DNA from: Terana coerulea
Taxonomy: Eukaryota > Basidiomycota > Agaricomycetes > Polyporales > Phanerochaetaceae
Reading direction: 5' to 3'
DNA length: 64,000 nucleotides
Assembly: GCA_024811115.1 (NCBI GenBank)
Contig: JAKOGH010000194.1
Location: 1 to 64,000 of the forward strand
The notes under the pieces were generated by a model that was not told where the DNA came from, did not search any database, and worked only from the letters and a program-made list of their open reading frames with translations. Numbering within the stretch: position 1 is the stretch's first letter; every line of letters begins with the position of its first letter. A program made the translations under genes and the position numbers. Of the stretch, positions 21,688-32,808 are shown one piece after another.

Positions 21688-22047
21688 GGTCAATGAAGGC
21701 TTGCATTAGCAGCTAAGAGTAATGCCAGCTAACTAAACAGAGGGTACTATTGCACTTTAGGTGTTTTGCTATCTGTCTATCATGACATTCAGCTGAAATC
21801 CTTCGCAAATCTTTAAATCATTTGGCATATAGAGTTTCCCTTAATAATACACCAATCTATTTACCTCTTCTCACTTCTTTGTTTTATTGAGTAGTCATCA
21901 TACACCTGTCTTCTTCAATCCTTCCAATGCCTCTATTACTATTGCTTCCTTTTTCCACTTTCTAAACATCTTCTTTTAATTGAATTTGCTCTTCTTACTA
22001 CTCCTTCCGATATTTCTCAGATAAGTGCTACATTAATAATATGTGGG

Positions 22048-22895
22048 TAGTGATAAGCACAGGTATACCCGGCATATTCTTAAATATACCCATACCTATA
22101 CCTGTGCTTATTCATACCCATTGACATGGGTATGGGTAGCTTATTTACCTACGTATAAATAAGCTACCCATGGCTATCTGTGGATATAGGCTTAAGATTG
22201 CTATATATACTTAGAGTAAACATTAGTTGGAGTTACATAGTATATACTCATGGCTATTAGCTAAATAATTGATTCAGATGTTTGCATAATAAAGAGAGAG
22301 AGCTGAAGTGATAGCTTAGGTATATGAGGTAATGTGCACTTTCTGCACTCACGCTCTTGGGAAATACGGCGATTAGGCCTTTTGCCTTGGTAGATCCTTA
22401 TAGAGCTGCTCAATGCAATTTAAATGAGCTCTTAGGTATGAAAGTCGATCAATAATTCGATGAGTTATGATGTATCTAGCAGAATGAGCAAAAGACAGGT
22501 ACCAGTGCACTTGTTCACAGAGTACACTATGCAGCCCTCTCTTCTTAGTACTATATGAAAGCCTTTGTCTAGGCAATTTCAGAGAGTCTTTAATTACGGG
22601 AATCAGTCAGGTATTCGCTGAGATATAGTGATGTCAATTAGGCAGTATAGCCTCACCTAATGCACATATATCTCACCAACCACTAAGCTGATTCAAATAA
22701 TTGATAGCTAACTATATACGCAAATATGATCAGAAATACATCAGCTAGCCTTTATATATATAGCTTTAATGTATTCTATCATATGAAGCCACGTATTCCT
22801 AGGTATATGGGTATCAAAGTTTGCACCTGTATCCATACCTACAGCATATCTGTTCCCATACACAGCGAATACACCCATACCCACACTTATCACTA
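22048..22895. mobile_element. Non-autonomous hAT-like element, copy 1
   Basis: 848 bp with ends TAGTGATAAGCACAGGTA and ...CACACTTATCACTA (inverted, about 18 bp imperfect). It interrupts the Gypsy-2b pol relic at a point that is continuous in Gypsy-2a near 15000. No transposase frame. It shares ends and internal stretches (such as CGATGAGTTATGAT and GGTACCAGTGCAC) with 32809-34044. The 8-bp flanks are only partly alike, so superfamily assignment rests mainly on the ends. Confidence 0.65.
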
Positions 22896-24129
22896 TCTCC
22901 AGGTGTCATGTAGAACTAGGACTACTTGTTTGCAATTGTCTTCTGCATTCGAACATCCGATGAGGCACTTTGTGTCATAGCATCTGACTCTTCTTGTGAC
23001 TTGCCTAGGCAGTGTATAATTCTACGTAGAAACTAGATAATCAAAGGGACTATTGAGCTTGTCAATGTGTGAAGTTCTGAGCTTTAGTTTAATGCTTAAG
23101 GTTCTTGTGATTGAAGTAGACAAATGACCTTTAAGAAGCCCTTCAAGTAGTGCTGCCACTCTTTAAGTGCTTTGATAATTGCTAATAGCTCTATATTAAA
23201 GATCCTGTAGTTGCGCTCTGCTGCTGACATCATTTTAGACCAAAATGCAACTGAATGCATAATTTGATCATCTTCTCTCTGCAATAGGCCTCCTCCTATT
23301 GCAAAGTTTAGGGCATCCACTTGGATTTTAGTTTTCCAGACTGAGTTACACATTGCAAGAATTGGTGCAATGACAAAGGCATTGCGCAGGTTACCAAAAG
23401 CTGCTTGCTTTTCAGATCACTATTGCCAGAGCATATCCTTTTTGGTCAAGTTATTTAGTGAGTGAGCTCAATGTGAGAACTCTTTAATGAATCTTTGATA
23501 GAAGTTTGCAAACTGTAGGAATCTTCATCTATCTTGTAGGTTTTAAGGTGTGTGTCATTCTGTAATAGCTCAAACTTTAACTGGGTCCATTTTCACTTCT
23601 CTAGCTCAAATAACTATGCCTAGGTACTCAACCTTCTCTTCTCAAACTTGCACTTCTTTAGCTTTAAGAATAGATTTTACATCATCAATTAGTATAGAAC
23701 TTCATGGGTGGTTTTGCATTGTATCTGTAAGTTGCTACTATAGATCAAAATGCCATCCATATAAACAGCCATTTATTTGTTGTAATTAGATATGCAAAGA
23801 TCATATTCATGAGAGATCAAAAGGTAGTGGGTAAGTTTGTTAGGCCAAAGAATATAACTTTGGAATGAAAAGTCTTCAATTGTGATGAAAGTGGCTTTCT
23901 ATTGGTCGACTCATGTATCTAAATGTTATTGCACCCTTATCTAATGTCAAACTTAGTGAAGGTCTAAGCTCTATTGAGTTTGTTAATGATTTTTAAGGCT
24001 AAGAAAGTGGATAGCAGGTCTTAATAGTGATCTTGTTGAGTTTGCAGTAATTCTAAACTAGGTGAAGCTTGCTGTCCTTTTTCTTAATAAGAAGACTGGA
24101 GAGGCTATAGGTGACTTGAAAGAAACAAT

Positions 24130-25765
24130 CACTGCATATCCCTAAATCTATATGACTCAATATATGCAAGCAATATGTGATACGTCAGAGCTAGCAAAGA
24201 TATATATGAGATATACTAAAACTGTCTGAGCTTATATCGTGGCCCTTTGAGCACGCTCAAACAGAATGTGATTAAGTAATCATATTTAGATAGTATGTGA
24301 TATAGGTAAGTGCAGTACATTCTGAATATCTGCCCTATCTCCACAGTATATCTCAACACAGTGCCAGCAGCCACAGGCATAACGCACATAGCATATATGA
24401 ACTACAAACATGCAATACATAGTAAATATACTGTATGTGTTTTACCTGGCAAGTACGTACTCGAGGTCAAATTATATTATACTTTGATCTGGCTGTTATC
24501 TTGGCAAAGTCCCAATTTCAACTAAGTCTCAGAACTTCTGCATTCCCAGCCGGCACTCATTTGATTGAAATTTCAACGGCTTTATTTTCCTGTGCTCCAG
24601 CATGGCTGTACCTAGGACTTTTAAGTTTGATGCCAATGATGATCTAAGCTAGGTTTAGGGCCAGTGTCAGAGTTTAAAACAAAAACTTAAGTGTGCAGAG
24701 CACGTTAATAAGTAACACATTTAGCATTCTATTTATACACAACTGTCAGCTGAACAGTGTGCTCAATGTTCGCTATGCATCATCAAGCACTATCTTGGCC
24801 TCTTGCTGACATTTGTAGAGTGAGGTAAGTGCACATATTAATGCTGAATATATGCACAGACTCTTAGCTCATGCTTGTATTAAATGATAGAACTGCAGAC
24901 CTCAGACCAGGGAGCCTCAGGAGAAAGCCAATCATGATATTGTGCATAGCTAGTGAGCACAAAGACAGTTCATGTATGTGGTTATATATTAATCAATGTA
25001 AGCTCAGATATTCTTGCATGCTGCAAACTACCTCTTTCAAATGTTCTCTAATACCCAAGCCAATTGATTAAAGCATCAATCGCAAGGCTGGTGATGGAAG
25101 CATGGTTACAGTGAGTCTCTTTCATGCTAGAGAGCCAATGGCTGATATTGATGCATGTGTTACTCTAAGGTATTTACGGTGTGCAACTACTGCCTGCGAA
25201 ACAAATAATAAGGCCACCTTCACCAAAGGCAGGGTGGAGTCCTATATGTGCTTGACTACTATTAACATCTGATGCAAATATAGAATTCAAGGCTGGCTTA
25301 CTCGGAACAGAGAGCACTGGCCGTTGTGCAGTCGCGGTTGCTTCACAGGGTGTTAAGCATTAAGGCATGAGTTAGGATTTGGGCAGCGGGTTCCAAGTTC
25401 TCCATTGCTCCATTGTTAGAGTATAGAACTAGCACCTATTTGATATATCTGATGTGTCTTGATAATATTTTCTGAGTGCGCTGCTCTACTACCAGAAGCT
25501 ATATATTTATTATGATGTATATGAGGTGTTCCAACATATCTGCTGTATGGATTAAAACAGCTTGAGTATATAATGTATTCTACCTTGCCATCTAGTATAG
25601 CTGCTATATGTGTAACAGTGTATGACAGATAGCTTCATGAGTATGCAAACTATTTTCATGATATTAAGCCTGTGGATATAGAACATGTTGAGCTGTCTAT
25701 ATATCTCATGTATATGCTCTACTAAGGGCCATACCCGGTGCTATATATCTTATGTAAACGCAGTG
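24130..25765. mobile_element. 1.6-kb insert in Gypsy-2b reverse transcriptase
   Basis: Absent from the matching point of Gypsy-2a (near 16225). Ends are CACTGC and GCAGTG, a 6-bp inverted pair. The interior has ordinary GC in places but no recognised domain. Probably a DNA transposon derivative; family unknown. Confidence 0.5.
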
Positions 25766-27593
25766 ATTAATGCAGCCCTTGGCCAGGCTTTCATTGAAAA
25801 ATTGCCCTAGTTCTTTGTCTTTATAGGATAGACATTGGAAATGCTTAGGTGTGCAATATTTCTGGAGCTCCTTCCTTAAGATCAATAGTGTGGTCTTATA
25901 GTTTGCACTCTAGAAGTTAGTGCAACTCTTTCTCAGAGAAGATATGAGTGTGGTATCAATGCTTTTCAGAAACCATTTCTTCAAATGTCTGCTGTATTTG
26001 CTTGTATGATTCCTCTTCAGTAATCTACTGCAAGTAAGTATACTCAGTGCACATCCAAAGTTCATCTTCTCTCTTTAGAAGTCCTGCTTTAATCTAACCC
26101 CTCTAAGCCTTCTAGTTGGCTTTAACTTTTGGAAGCATTGCTCAGCTTTTAACTTGAGTGTACTATCTCTTCAATCTACCTACAGATTAACTGCTCTCAG
26201 CCATGGCAGTTCAAAGATAACCTCTTCAGGCTCCAAGCTTATCACAAAGAAGTTCCATTTCTAATCGTAGTTACTAATTACTAAGTGAAGTTATGCAAAG
26301 TGAGTAATAGTTCTTGCTTGGCTTCCATTGATATTGTAGAGTGTTAGAATATGAGTCAAGGGAAGAAGTGAAAGCTTGCACCATTAGATATAGTCTTTGT
26401 TAATGAACAGGCCGCTGGCTTCGCTGTTTAGCATTGCCCTTGTCTTCTTGCCTGCTTGATAAGCTGCAACATAAAAGTGTTTGGAGTGACAATCCACCTC
26501 CTAAGGTTGACATAAACAAACAGTATTATATATACTGCTAGCAAGATCAGATACAGAGGACACTTGTGCTATAAAGCCTGGTGCTACTGTATTCTTTGAA
26601 TCTTTGAACAGTAGAGTTAAATCTGTGCTATCAAGTCTCAAGAGTTGAATTCTGCATATTTGCATCTGCTACCAGTACTACAAACAAGACAGTCTTCTTG
26701 AAATATATAGGACCAGAGCAGGACTTTAGAGACAAAACTAAAGGGACATGTGGTGAAGGTGGTACAAATACAAAGGGAGCTGGATCTGAGTCAGTGTCCA
26801 TTTCAGAATAAGTGTTCACATATAATATAGAGAAACAATTGAAACTTAGGAAGCACACCGGGTTCTTAGCTGTAGCTTTAGCTAAGAACTTTACAAAACA
26901 TCCCTGTCACCTTGCAAATTTGTGCTTTTAGCAACACTACTGTTTGTGCTAGCATAGCAATAGCTGCCTCTAACACTGAAGGTGATAAGAACTAGGACAA
27001 ACCTAATGTATTTGACACAGTTGTCAATGATGGTCTGAGCACTATGTTGCCATTGATCATGGCAGCATTTGCTTAAGCCAATGCTTTAGTCTATCCTAGA
27101 TACCGAGAGTGGCAGACTATAGAAGTATATTCTATCTTATAAGTTATGACAGTGCTAGCAGATGAATTGGCAATAAGAGCAAGCTATAATAGTGTGGTTC
27201 TTTATGCCACATCCAAAGCACCTTTCAGTAAGAGCCTTTCACCAGGCCTGTGCAGTTTTAGGTGTCAATGTTGTCACTAAGATATTCATAGCATTAAAGT
27301 CAGCTAGCAACTAGAATAACTAAATAGGAGCTGCGTCTTCAGACAGATTGGTAACAAATAGAGTGTAAGTGAACTACTTTGCACAAGGTAGAGAACTCCA
27401 AAGCTCAATATGCCTACATTCTGCTACTAAGCAGTGAAGGCAAGAGGAAGAGGGCAAACAGAATGAGCAAAGTCTTAATAGCACACTCATAGTTATACTG
27501 TTTAATATGGAGCACTGTTTCTTTGAATCATTATTATGCCTATGCTTTGCAAAGGTTTGATCAAACTAGTGTAGTTGGAAGATCTCAACCTAA

Positions 27594-28017
27594 TGTTATC
27601 GAGATAAGCTCAATGTGAAACTAAAGCAAGCAAATTAAAGTAGATGGTGAGTAGATGAAGAAATATGTACAAAGAGAATAACAAAGGTCAACTCCCAGTG
27701 AATCTTATAGAACAAGCAGGCCTGAGCTGATACTTATTTCTAACAGCCAAGTTAGCATAAACTACAACCTATAGTATATACATATATACTTTATTCCTAA
27801 TAACCAAGAGGTAAAAATAAAAAGCAAGAGCAAGAGTGTTCAAAATAATGAAAGTGCAAAGGTGTGAGAATAGTTCGACCTAATATAGGCGCTAAGCGCT
27901 GAGAACTACAAAATACTGTCTAGAAACTCTAGAGCTGCTGTCAAGCTTTGTAGAAATGCAAAAATTAAAATTAATAAAATTAAAAGTAATACTGCTACTA
28001 CATGTCCATTCGCAATA
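27594..28017 (-). repeat. Gypsy-2b LTR (5' copy)
   Basis: 424 bp, TGTTATCGAGATAAGC...CATTCGCAATA, aligning throughout with the split left LTR. Retains GGCGCTAAGCGCT at 27888. Confidence 0.85.
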
Positions 28018-28465
28018 ATAACGGTTTACAATGATAAGGCATAAGATAGAAATAATAGAATCTAAAAAGAGAAGAAATGTGATTAAACAAGGATAAAGTC
28101 TCAAATATAAATAAAGGGCCAGAATGCTAAAACCCACCTCAGCTGATTTGTACCTGTAATAGATAGTCACTCTTGGGCAAATGGCTCAATATTACATTCT
28201 GTAATTTTAAGGCTTGCTTGAGCACTCCTAAAAAGTCTCGTATAATCAAGAAGTCTATTCTCAACTAGTTACCTCTAGATACTTTCTTTTAGTGGTGTAA
28301 AAGAAGTTATCTATTACTCTGCTAGGCAGTCTTTACACTTGTACTACCCACATCATCTCTTCATCTCCTAGTGTTAAGCATAATGGTTTGCATTTAACAT
28401 TTTCTCCTTTACTCCTATCAACCACCAACTCTATTACTATTTGCTTAGCACTTTACACTCAATGT
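28018..28465. other. AT-rich spacer, nothing recognised
   Basis: No supported frame, inverted repeat or shared repeat was found. Confidence 0.3.
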
Positions 28466-29145
28466 CTACTTAAAGCTATCTTTCCCAGGAATAAACTGAG
28501 ATATCTTAACTAAATGACTAGCCCAGTAAATCTCAGCATGCAGCGAACCATTAAGCTCTTTTATATCCCCCTTTCTAGCTTGTTTGCTGTCTAATACACC
28601 ATTGTACTTGCTATGCACTAGCAAAGGCCCATTCAACTCAAATATTACATTTTGCACCCTACATTTAATAACATCCTCAGCAAGTATTAGCCACTTTCTC
28701 TAGTGGTGCTTATGATTAAGCAATTCTATACAACTGAAAATCCGACATTGCAGCCTTTGTGTGCTGCGTTAACTAGCACAAGAAATGTTATTGCATAATA
28801 TACAGACTTAATAACTATGAAGCCATCTGAACAAATGATAAGATTTTGAACTTGGAATTCTAATCTATTGCTTACTAAATTTATAAAAGTAACACTGAAA
28901 GCACTCATATTGACTGAGAGCAGTCTCTCATAAAAATAAGCATCAGCATTGGCAAAGCACTTATTTAGCAGATCACCAGAGGTCTCATAAATATAAACTT
29001 CACCACCTCTGCTGCAAAGATAACTACTCTTCAGAGAGCATTTGATGATCTTAAGATAAATGCCTAATGCTAGGAAAGCACTAAAGAAGATATAAGAACA
29101 GAGAAAGGTAACAGTTATAAGTACAAAGCTAAGGAGTGTGCACAC
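28466..29145 (-). pseudogene. Unknown protein relic
   Basis: Two neighbouring minus-strand stretches, 28726-29145 (139 codons) and 28466-28657 with its upstream extension to about 28724, can be read as one decayed protein with a frame change near 28725 and a single TAG. The N-terminal 30 residues are strongly hydrophobic (possible membrane segment), then comes a region with RGGEVYIYETSGDLLNK. The second part reads VQNVIFELNGPLLVHSKYNG and later KGDIKELNGSLHAEIYW, with ordinary residue use. I do not recognise the family. It could be a captured host gene or part of another element. Confidence 0.35.
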
Positions 29146-29479
29146 AAATCACATACCAGCATTTTATGCAAGCCTTTTCTAATTATTTGCATCACAATGG
29201 CTTAGAAGTCAATGTCTGTAATCATGCAGCACTGATTGATAGTGACCAAAAGGAGCCATCACTATGCAAATTAGGCACAGAAGAGTACAAGGAAAAACTG
29301 TTTACAACAGTGATATGTCTTTGTTATTAATTTTATAGTTATGATGCTCATGACACATTATTAAAGGTGAGCACAAGGAAAAGCCCTTATCTCACTTACA
29401 CTTATACCTGGATTGAATTGGCCATCACTGGTGTGTGGCAAGTATAGTTTCTTTGTTTATCTTTGCTGATATTTTTCTA
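29146..29479. other. AT-rich spacer with an R1-flank fragment
   Basis: 29405-29460 contains TGGCCATCACTGGTGTGTGG, followed by a TTTCTTTGTTTATC-type run shared with the direct repeats at 53143-53580. Otherwise nothing recognised. Confidence 0.35.
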
Positions 29480-29811
29480 TACAGCTCTAGCAAGTTTGCT
29501 CACTCTTTGAAATAGTGAACTTCTAATGTTGACCAGCTGACATAGGTTAGTAGTAGTGTAGATGATATAAGCATATTTCTAAGTATTGCTATAGAGACCC
29601 TGGCTATAGCATAAGTGCTAGATAATGGATTACATCTGATATACTTGAATATAGCTCTAGATGGCAAGTGTAAAGTGGTAAACCATAAATCAAATACAAT
29701 GCCACAAATCCTGAACATGTTTATATGTATGAAACAATATGCTATAAGCATTGTGAAATATAATTGCCCTTTAGAACACCCGTAGCTTGAGCTATGTGGC
29801 ATACATGGTGG
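29480..29811 (-). repeat. Dispersed repeat R1, conserved-frame part
   Basis: Read on the minus strand it aligns with 41886-42240 and with 55786-55986 plus 56544-56640. A 105-codon frame (29500-29817) runs through it, and its C-terminal half resembles the open frames in two other copies (KYIRCNPLSSTYAIARVSIA type). It is hydrophobic, with no known domain. Cut by the LTR at 29812. Confidence 0.5.
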
Positions 29812-30374
29812 TGTCACAAATTTCCCTCAGTGCTAGTCCACAATGCTTAGAGTGTAACATCAAGTTATGAACATGTCACCAAGTTGTCACACAGTGTTAC
29901 AAGATGCTGGATCAGTTTGACATGTGCTTATTGCATAGTTATCAGGGATATACCTCATATGAACGTAGAATCCAGGACTCAAGTCTGGAACTGTTCTGAG
30001 CTATGACCTCAATATGATGTTAATATAACATCATAGACTAGCAGTGTACAGTAGCTCGATTAGGACATCTAGATAGTGTTGATGTTAGCATGATAGCTAG
30101 ATCAGATTTGATAAGGGAGTTAGAGTGGCAGTATGCTCTAGAGACTTAGTCAGACATCACCTGACTGTATCAGTCAGCATATGATATTAGAGGTCTTAGA
30201 TAGTGTCTGTGGTCTCTCTATACATACATATAAGGGAGGCTGGTCTGTGAGCTAAACCCTCAGACTCAACAACATTGTTGATTCATATCTGCTCTACTAG
30301 CTCTACTTAAGTCCCACTGCTTTCCCCACCTCTTTCAAGTCATCCCAGCAGGTGAATATTGTAGTTTTGTGATA
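29812..30374 (+). repeat. Gypsy-1 LTR (isolated copy)
   Basis: 563 bp, TGTCACAAATTTCCCTCAG...TTTTGTGATA, with the cleanest 5' end of the five copies. Flanks GGTGG and CAACC do not match, and the two sides belong to different repeats (R1 and a mariner relic). It is therefore a recombination junction or the remnant of a longer element rather than a simple solo LTR. Confidence 0.9.
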
Positions 30375-30394
30375 CAACCCCTATCCACACCTTT

Positions 30395-30715
30395 ATAGTG
30401 TCTTTCTCCTTGACAACTGCAATATTCACCAAGCAGAGTCAATCTGAGCTTTTGTCAAAGATGAATATCATATGTGCTACTGTCTAAACAATATATAGCT
30501 CTGCAGCTCATGTTGTATATAGTGTGCCAATTAGTCTTCCTTCCGCCCATACTCACCCTGACTTCAATCCAATTGAGTCTGCATTTTTATCAATTAAAGC
30601 TCATCTGCAGTGCAACTTAGTAGATCAGTCATTAACTGCTATCGCCTATGCAGTTCATTGTATCCCACCTAAGATGGCAGCAAGCTGGTTCTATGATTTA
30701 CAATATATGTAGATA
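30395..30715 (+). pseudogene. Tc1/mariner transposase, C-terminal relic
   Basis: The second catalytic region is recognisable: DNCNIHQAESI (about 30410-30440), then HTHPDFNPIESAFLSIKAHL (about 30550-30605), the counterpart of the usual YSPDxNPIE block that includes the third acidic residue, and a tail IPPKMAASWFYDLQYM ending at 30712. The N-terminal DNA-binding part and first Asp are absent; the Gypsy-1 LTR ends 20 bp upstream. The encoded enzyme would cut and paste TA-flanked elements, so an intact relative is a candidate mover for the TA-flanked MITEs here; that link is inference. Confidence 0.75.
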
Positions 30716-31419
30716 TGGAAAGTATTTGTTAAAGTTCACTAGGATCTAGAGCTATCCATCCATAAAAACTGGAACCATTGTTCCCATAGCTTCATTGAAA
30801 TAAAAACTTCATCCTCTGATGCACCTTTTGATCTACCATGGTCTGAACAAAGTGGGCCTCTAAAATACCTGCATCCACCACTGTTGTTTGAATATCTAAT
30901 CTGGTAACTAATCAATTGAGGAGTGTGGGGATTTCTCAGTATGAGGCACACTGGTCATTCACTACATTAAGCTGCTACACAAGCCTACTATGCACATATA
31001 CCTCATTTTTGTTCCCATGTGAGGTGTTGATAACTTACACTTCTTATTCCCTTATATTGTTGATATGCTCACTATAGCCTGGTAATATTTCTCAATATAT
31101 AATAGCATTCTTCATGCTGCTTTGTGCTGTTTTCTCTACCTTAATAACTATATTTTTGCTACTACTGCTTGCTTGACATTATTTGCACTTAGTCTTATTG
31201 ACAAGTGTTAAACTAAGGAAAGAGGAGTATCTATTTAAAAGAAATAAGCTTGCTAAAAGCATAAAAATGGCAAGTCAAACTATTGCTCCTACTCTCTCAC
31301 TTTGTGCACTTCTCCAGTCAGCTAACTACTGCTATGCCACAATAAAGTCAAAATGACAATTCCAATGCTCTTAGATGTTATAAAAATGTGTCTGCACATA
31401 TATTATGGAAGAAGTGCAT
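30716..31419. other. AT-rich spacer, nothing recognised
   Basis: Short closed frames only. The minus-strand frame at 30739-30951 shows no domain. Confidence 0.3.
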
Positions 31420-32050
31420 TCAGACACCTTGAGCTGTTTGCTAATAGCAGAAAAGGTGCAACTACTAATATCAGCTGAAAAAGCAGCTGCTGCTTAGAAG
31501 GTAAAGAAGAGGTGGGAAAACAAGCATGAGCTCAATAAGGTGCTTAAGGCTGCTGTAGCAAAGCTCTGAAGAATGGCCAAAGAGATCACAGCCATGTATG
31601 GCGAGAGGGCTAAATGCTACTATTTACTTATGATGTAGAATTCCAAGCTCTCTATCTAAACTTAGTTGCTCAATTGGTAGAATGTGTTTCTCCATTAAGA
31701 GGTGAGGAAGTTAAATGATAGTTAGCCCACTTGCTTAAAGGAAGGCATTCACTACTAACTTGCTTTTGTCAGCTTTGCCTGCAGGCACATCACATCCAAA
31801 CATATACTGTCATTACACTTTGCAGCTGAAGGAGCAATGAGTCACTATATTACAGAAAGAAAAAGATAAGACAACAATGAAGGCAGTAGAGTGCCTTAGG
31901 AAGCAATATGAGGTGCAAAAGTTGGAAACCATAAACATCACCTTGTCAATATACAACAATTTGTATACCATGCTCTATAAAGTTGAAGGCAAGGTTACAA
32001 TTTTGAGTCTACAAAGAAATGTTCTGTTATATCTAGGGCCTTCTAAGAGC
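31420..32050 (+). pseudogene. Unknown protein relic, Lys/Ala-rich
   Basis: A frame starting near 31446 reads AEKVQLLISAEKAAAA, then VKKRWENKHELNKVLKAAVAKL, RMAKEITAMYGERAKCYYLL with two isolated stops. After a frame change, about 31830-32000 reads KEKDKTTMKAVECLRKQYE. The composition is that of a helical coding sequence, not of random AT-rich DNA. It loosely recalls anonymous proteins associated with fungal mobile elements, but I cannot name the family. Confidence 0.4.
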
Positions 32051-32650
32051 TTTTGACTATGTAATACAAAGCTGCCCAAGCTATGGGAGCCTAGTTGTTA
32101 TGTTTGGTAAGTGATAGGGTGCTTAGCGAATTTTAACTTAGCACTTTTCAATATAATCACAGTAAGTAACTTGCTCAATTTGCAAAGCCTCACTCTTTAA
32201 ACTGTTTACTATAAAACCTTGTCAGCTCTTAGTTGAATCTCTTATCTATACATTTGCACTATTTAGGTGCACACAGGCTTAATATGGTAGCTGTGATGAG
32301 GTAGTTTTAGCTAGTAATGTTGAGTTAGATAGATGTTGTAAGCACTCTGCTCACATCTTCTCTATTGTTCTACCAGGTTCCATGATGACAATTCCTATTG
32401 ACTATTGTCCTGGTATCTATTTGTATCTATTTATAATACAGCCATACTGCATTATATATAAGGCAGCTCTGTGCTATATCCAACAAAACTCTTTTGATTG
32501 TCAAAACCCACTAACATATGTATCAACCAGCTTACAGATGATTAACTATCTTAGCTTTCTCTAAGCCTCAGTAGGAGTGTATGCGGCTATATGTGCTGCA
32601 CTTACAAGTGGCATTGGTGGCGCTAATTAGCGCTCAAAAGCCTGCTAAGC
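32051..32650. other. Spacer to the fold-back element
   Basis: No supported gene. The open frame at 32382-32564 has no domain and lies in AT-rich sequence. Confidence 0.3.
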
Positions 32651-32808
32651 TGGCACTCACAATTACAAGGTCTTACTCACTGTTTCAAGCATTGAGCTTA
32701 AACTAGAGTAGTTGTAGCCAATATTAGTAGTAATTCTCAATGCACATTAGTGTTTGTATACAATACTATAAAGGCCCCTCTTTATATAGCAGTAGAAAAT
32801 GATGGATT

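Larger units (their letters stand above)
19903..27593 (-). pseudogene. Gypsy-2b gag-pol relic (with inserts)
   Basis: Collinear with Gypsy-2a but far more mutated. Visible blocks: a chromodomain near 20080-20220; an RNase H at 23096-23353 with VDALNFAIGGGLLQRE, an altered YRIFNIELLAIIKAL (Asp replaced) and a WQHYLKG tail; reverse transcriptase at about 23500-24129 and 25766-26000; protease near 26280-26460; gag knuckle near 27000-27290. Two gag boundary points that lie 1.24 kb apart in Gypsy-2a are adjacent here near 27335, so the capsid was deleted. No piece can make a functional enzyme. Confidence 0.8.
12820..28017 (-). mobile_element. Gypsy-2b: old chromodomain Ty3/gypsy element carrying nested inserts
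   Basis: The left LTR is 12820-12917 continued at 19589-19902 and the right LTR is 27594-28017. Between them are minus-strand relics collinear with Gypsy-2a: chromodomain (about 20080-20220), integrase, RNase H (23096-23353), reverse transcriptase, protease (about 26280-26460) and gag knuckle (about 27000-27290). Relative to Gypsy-2a it lacks about 1.24 kb of gag. Inserts are Gypsy-2a (12918-19588 with duplication), an LTR-like piece (about 21176-21687), a hAT-like element (22048-22895) and a 1.6-kb insert (24130-25765). It is dense in transition mutations. Flanks ATATA and ATAAC do not give a clear duplication. Confidence 0.85.

Noticed and set aside
31660..31720. tRNA-like A box (CTCAATTGGTAGAATG) at about 31669
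   Set aside because: No B box follows at tRNA distance, and the stretch continues the decayed coding text of the relic at 31420-32050.
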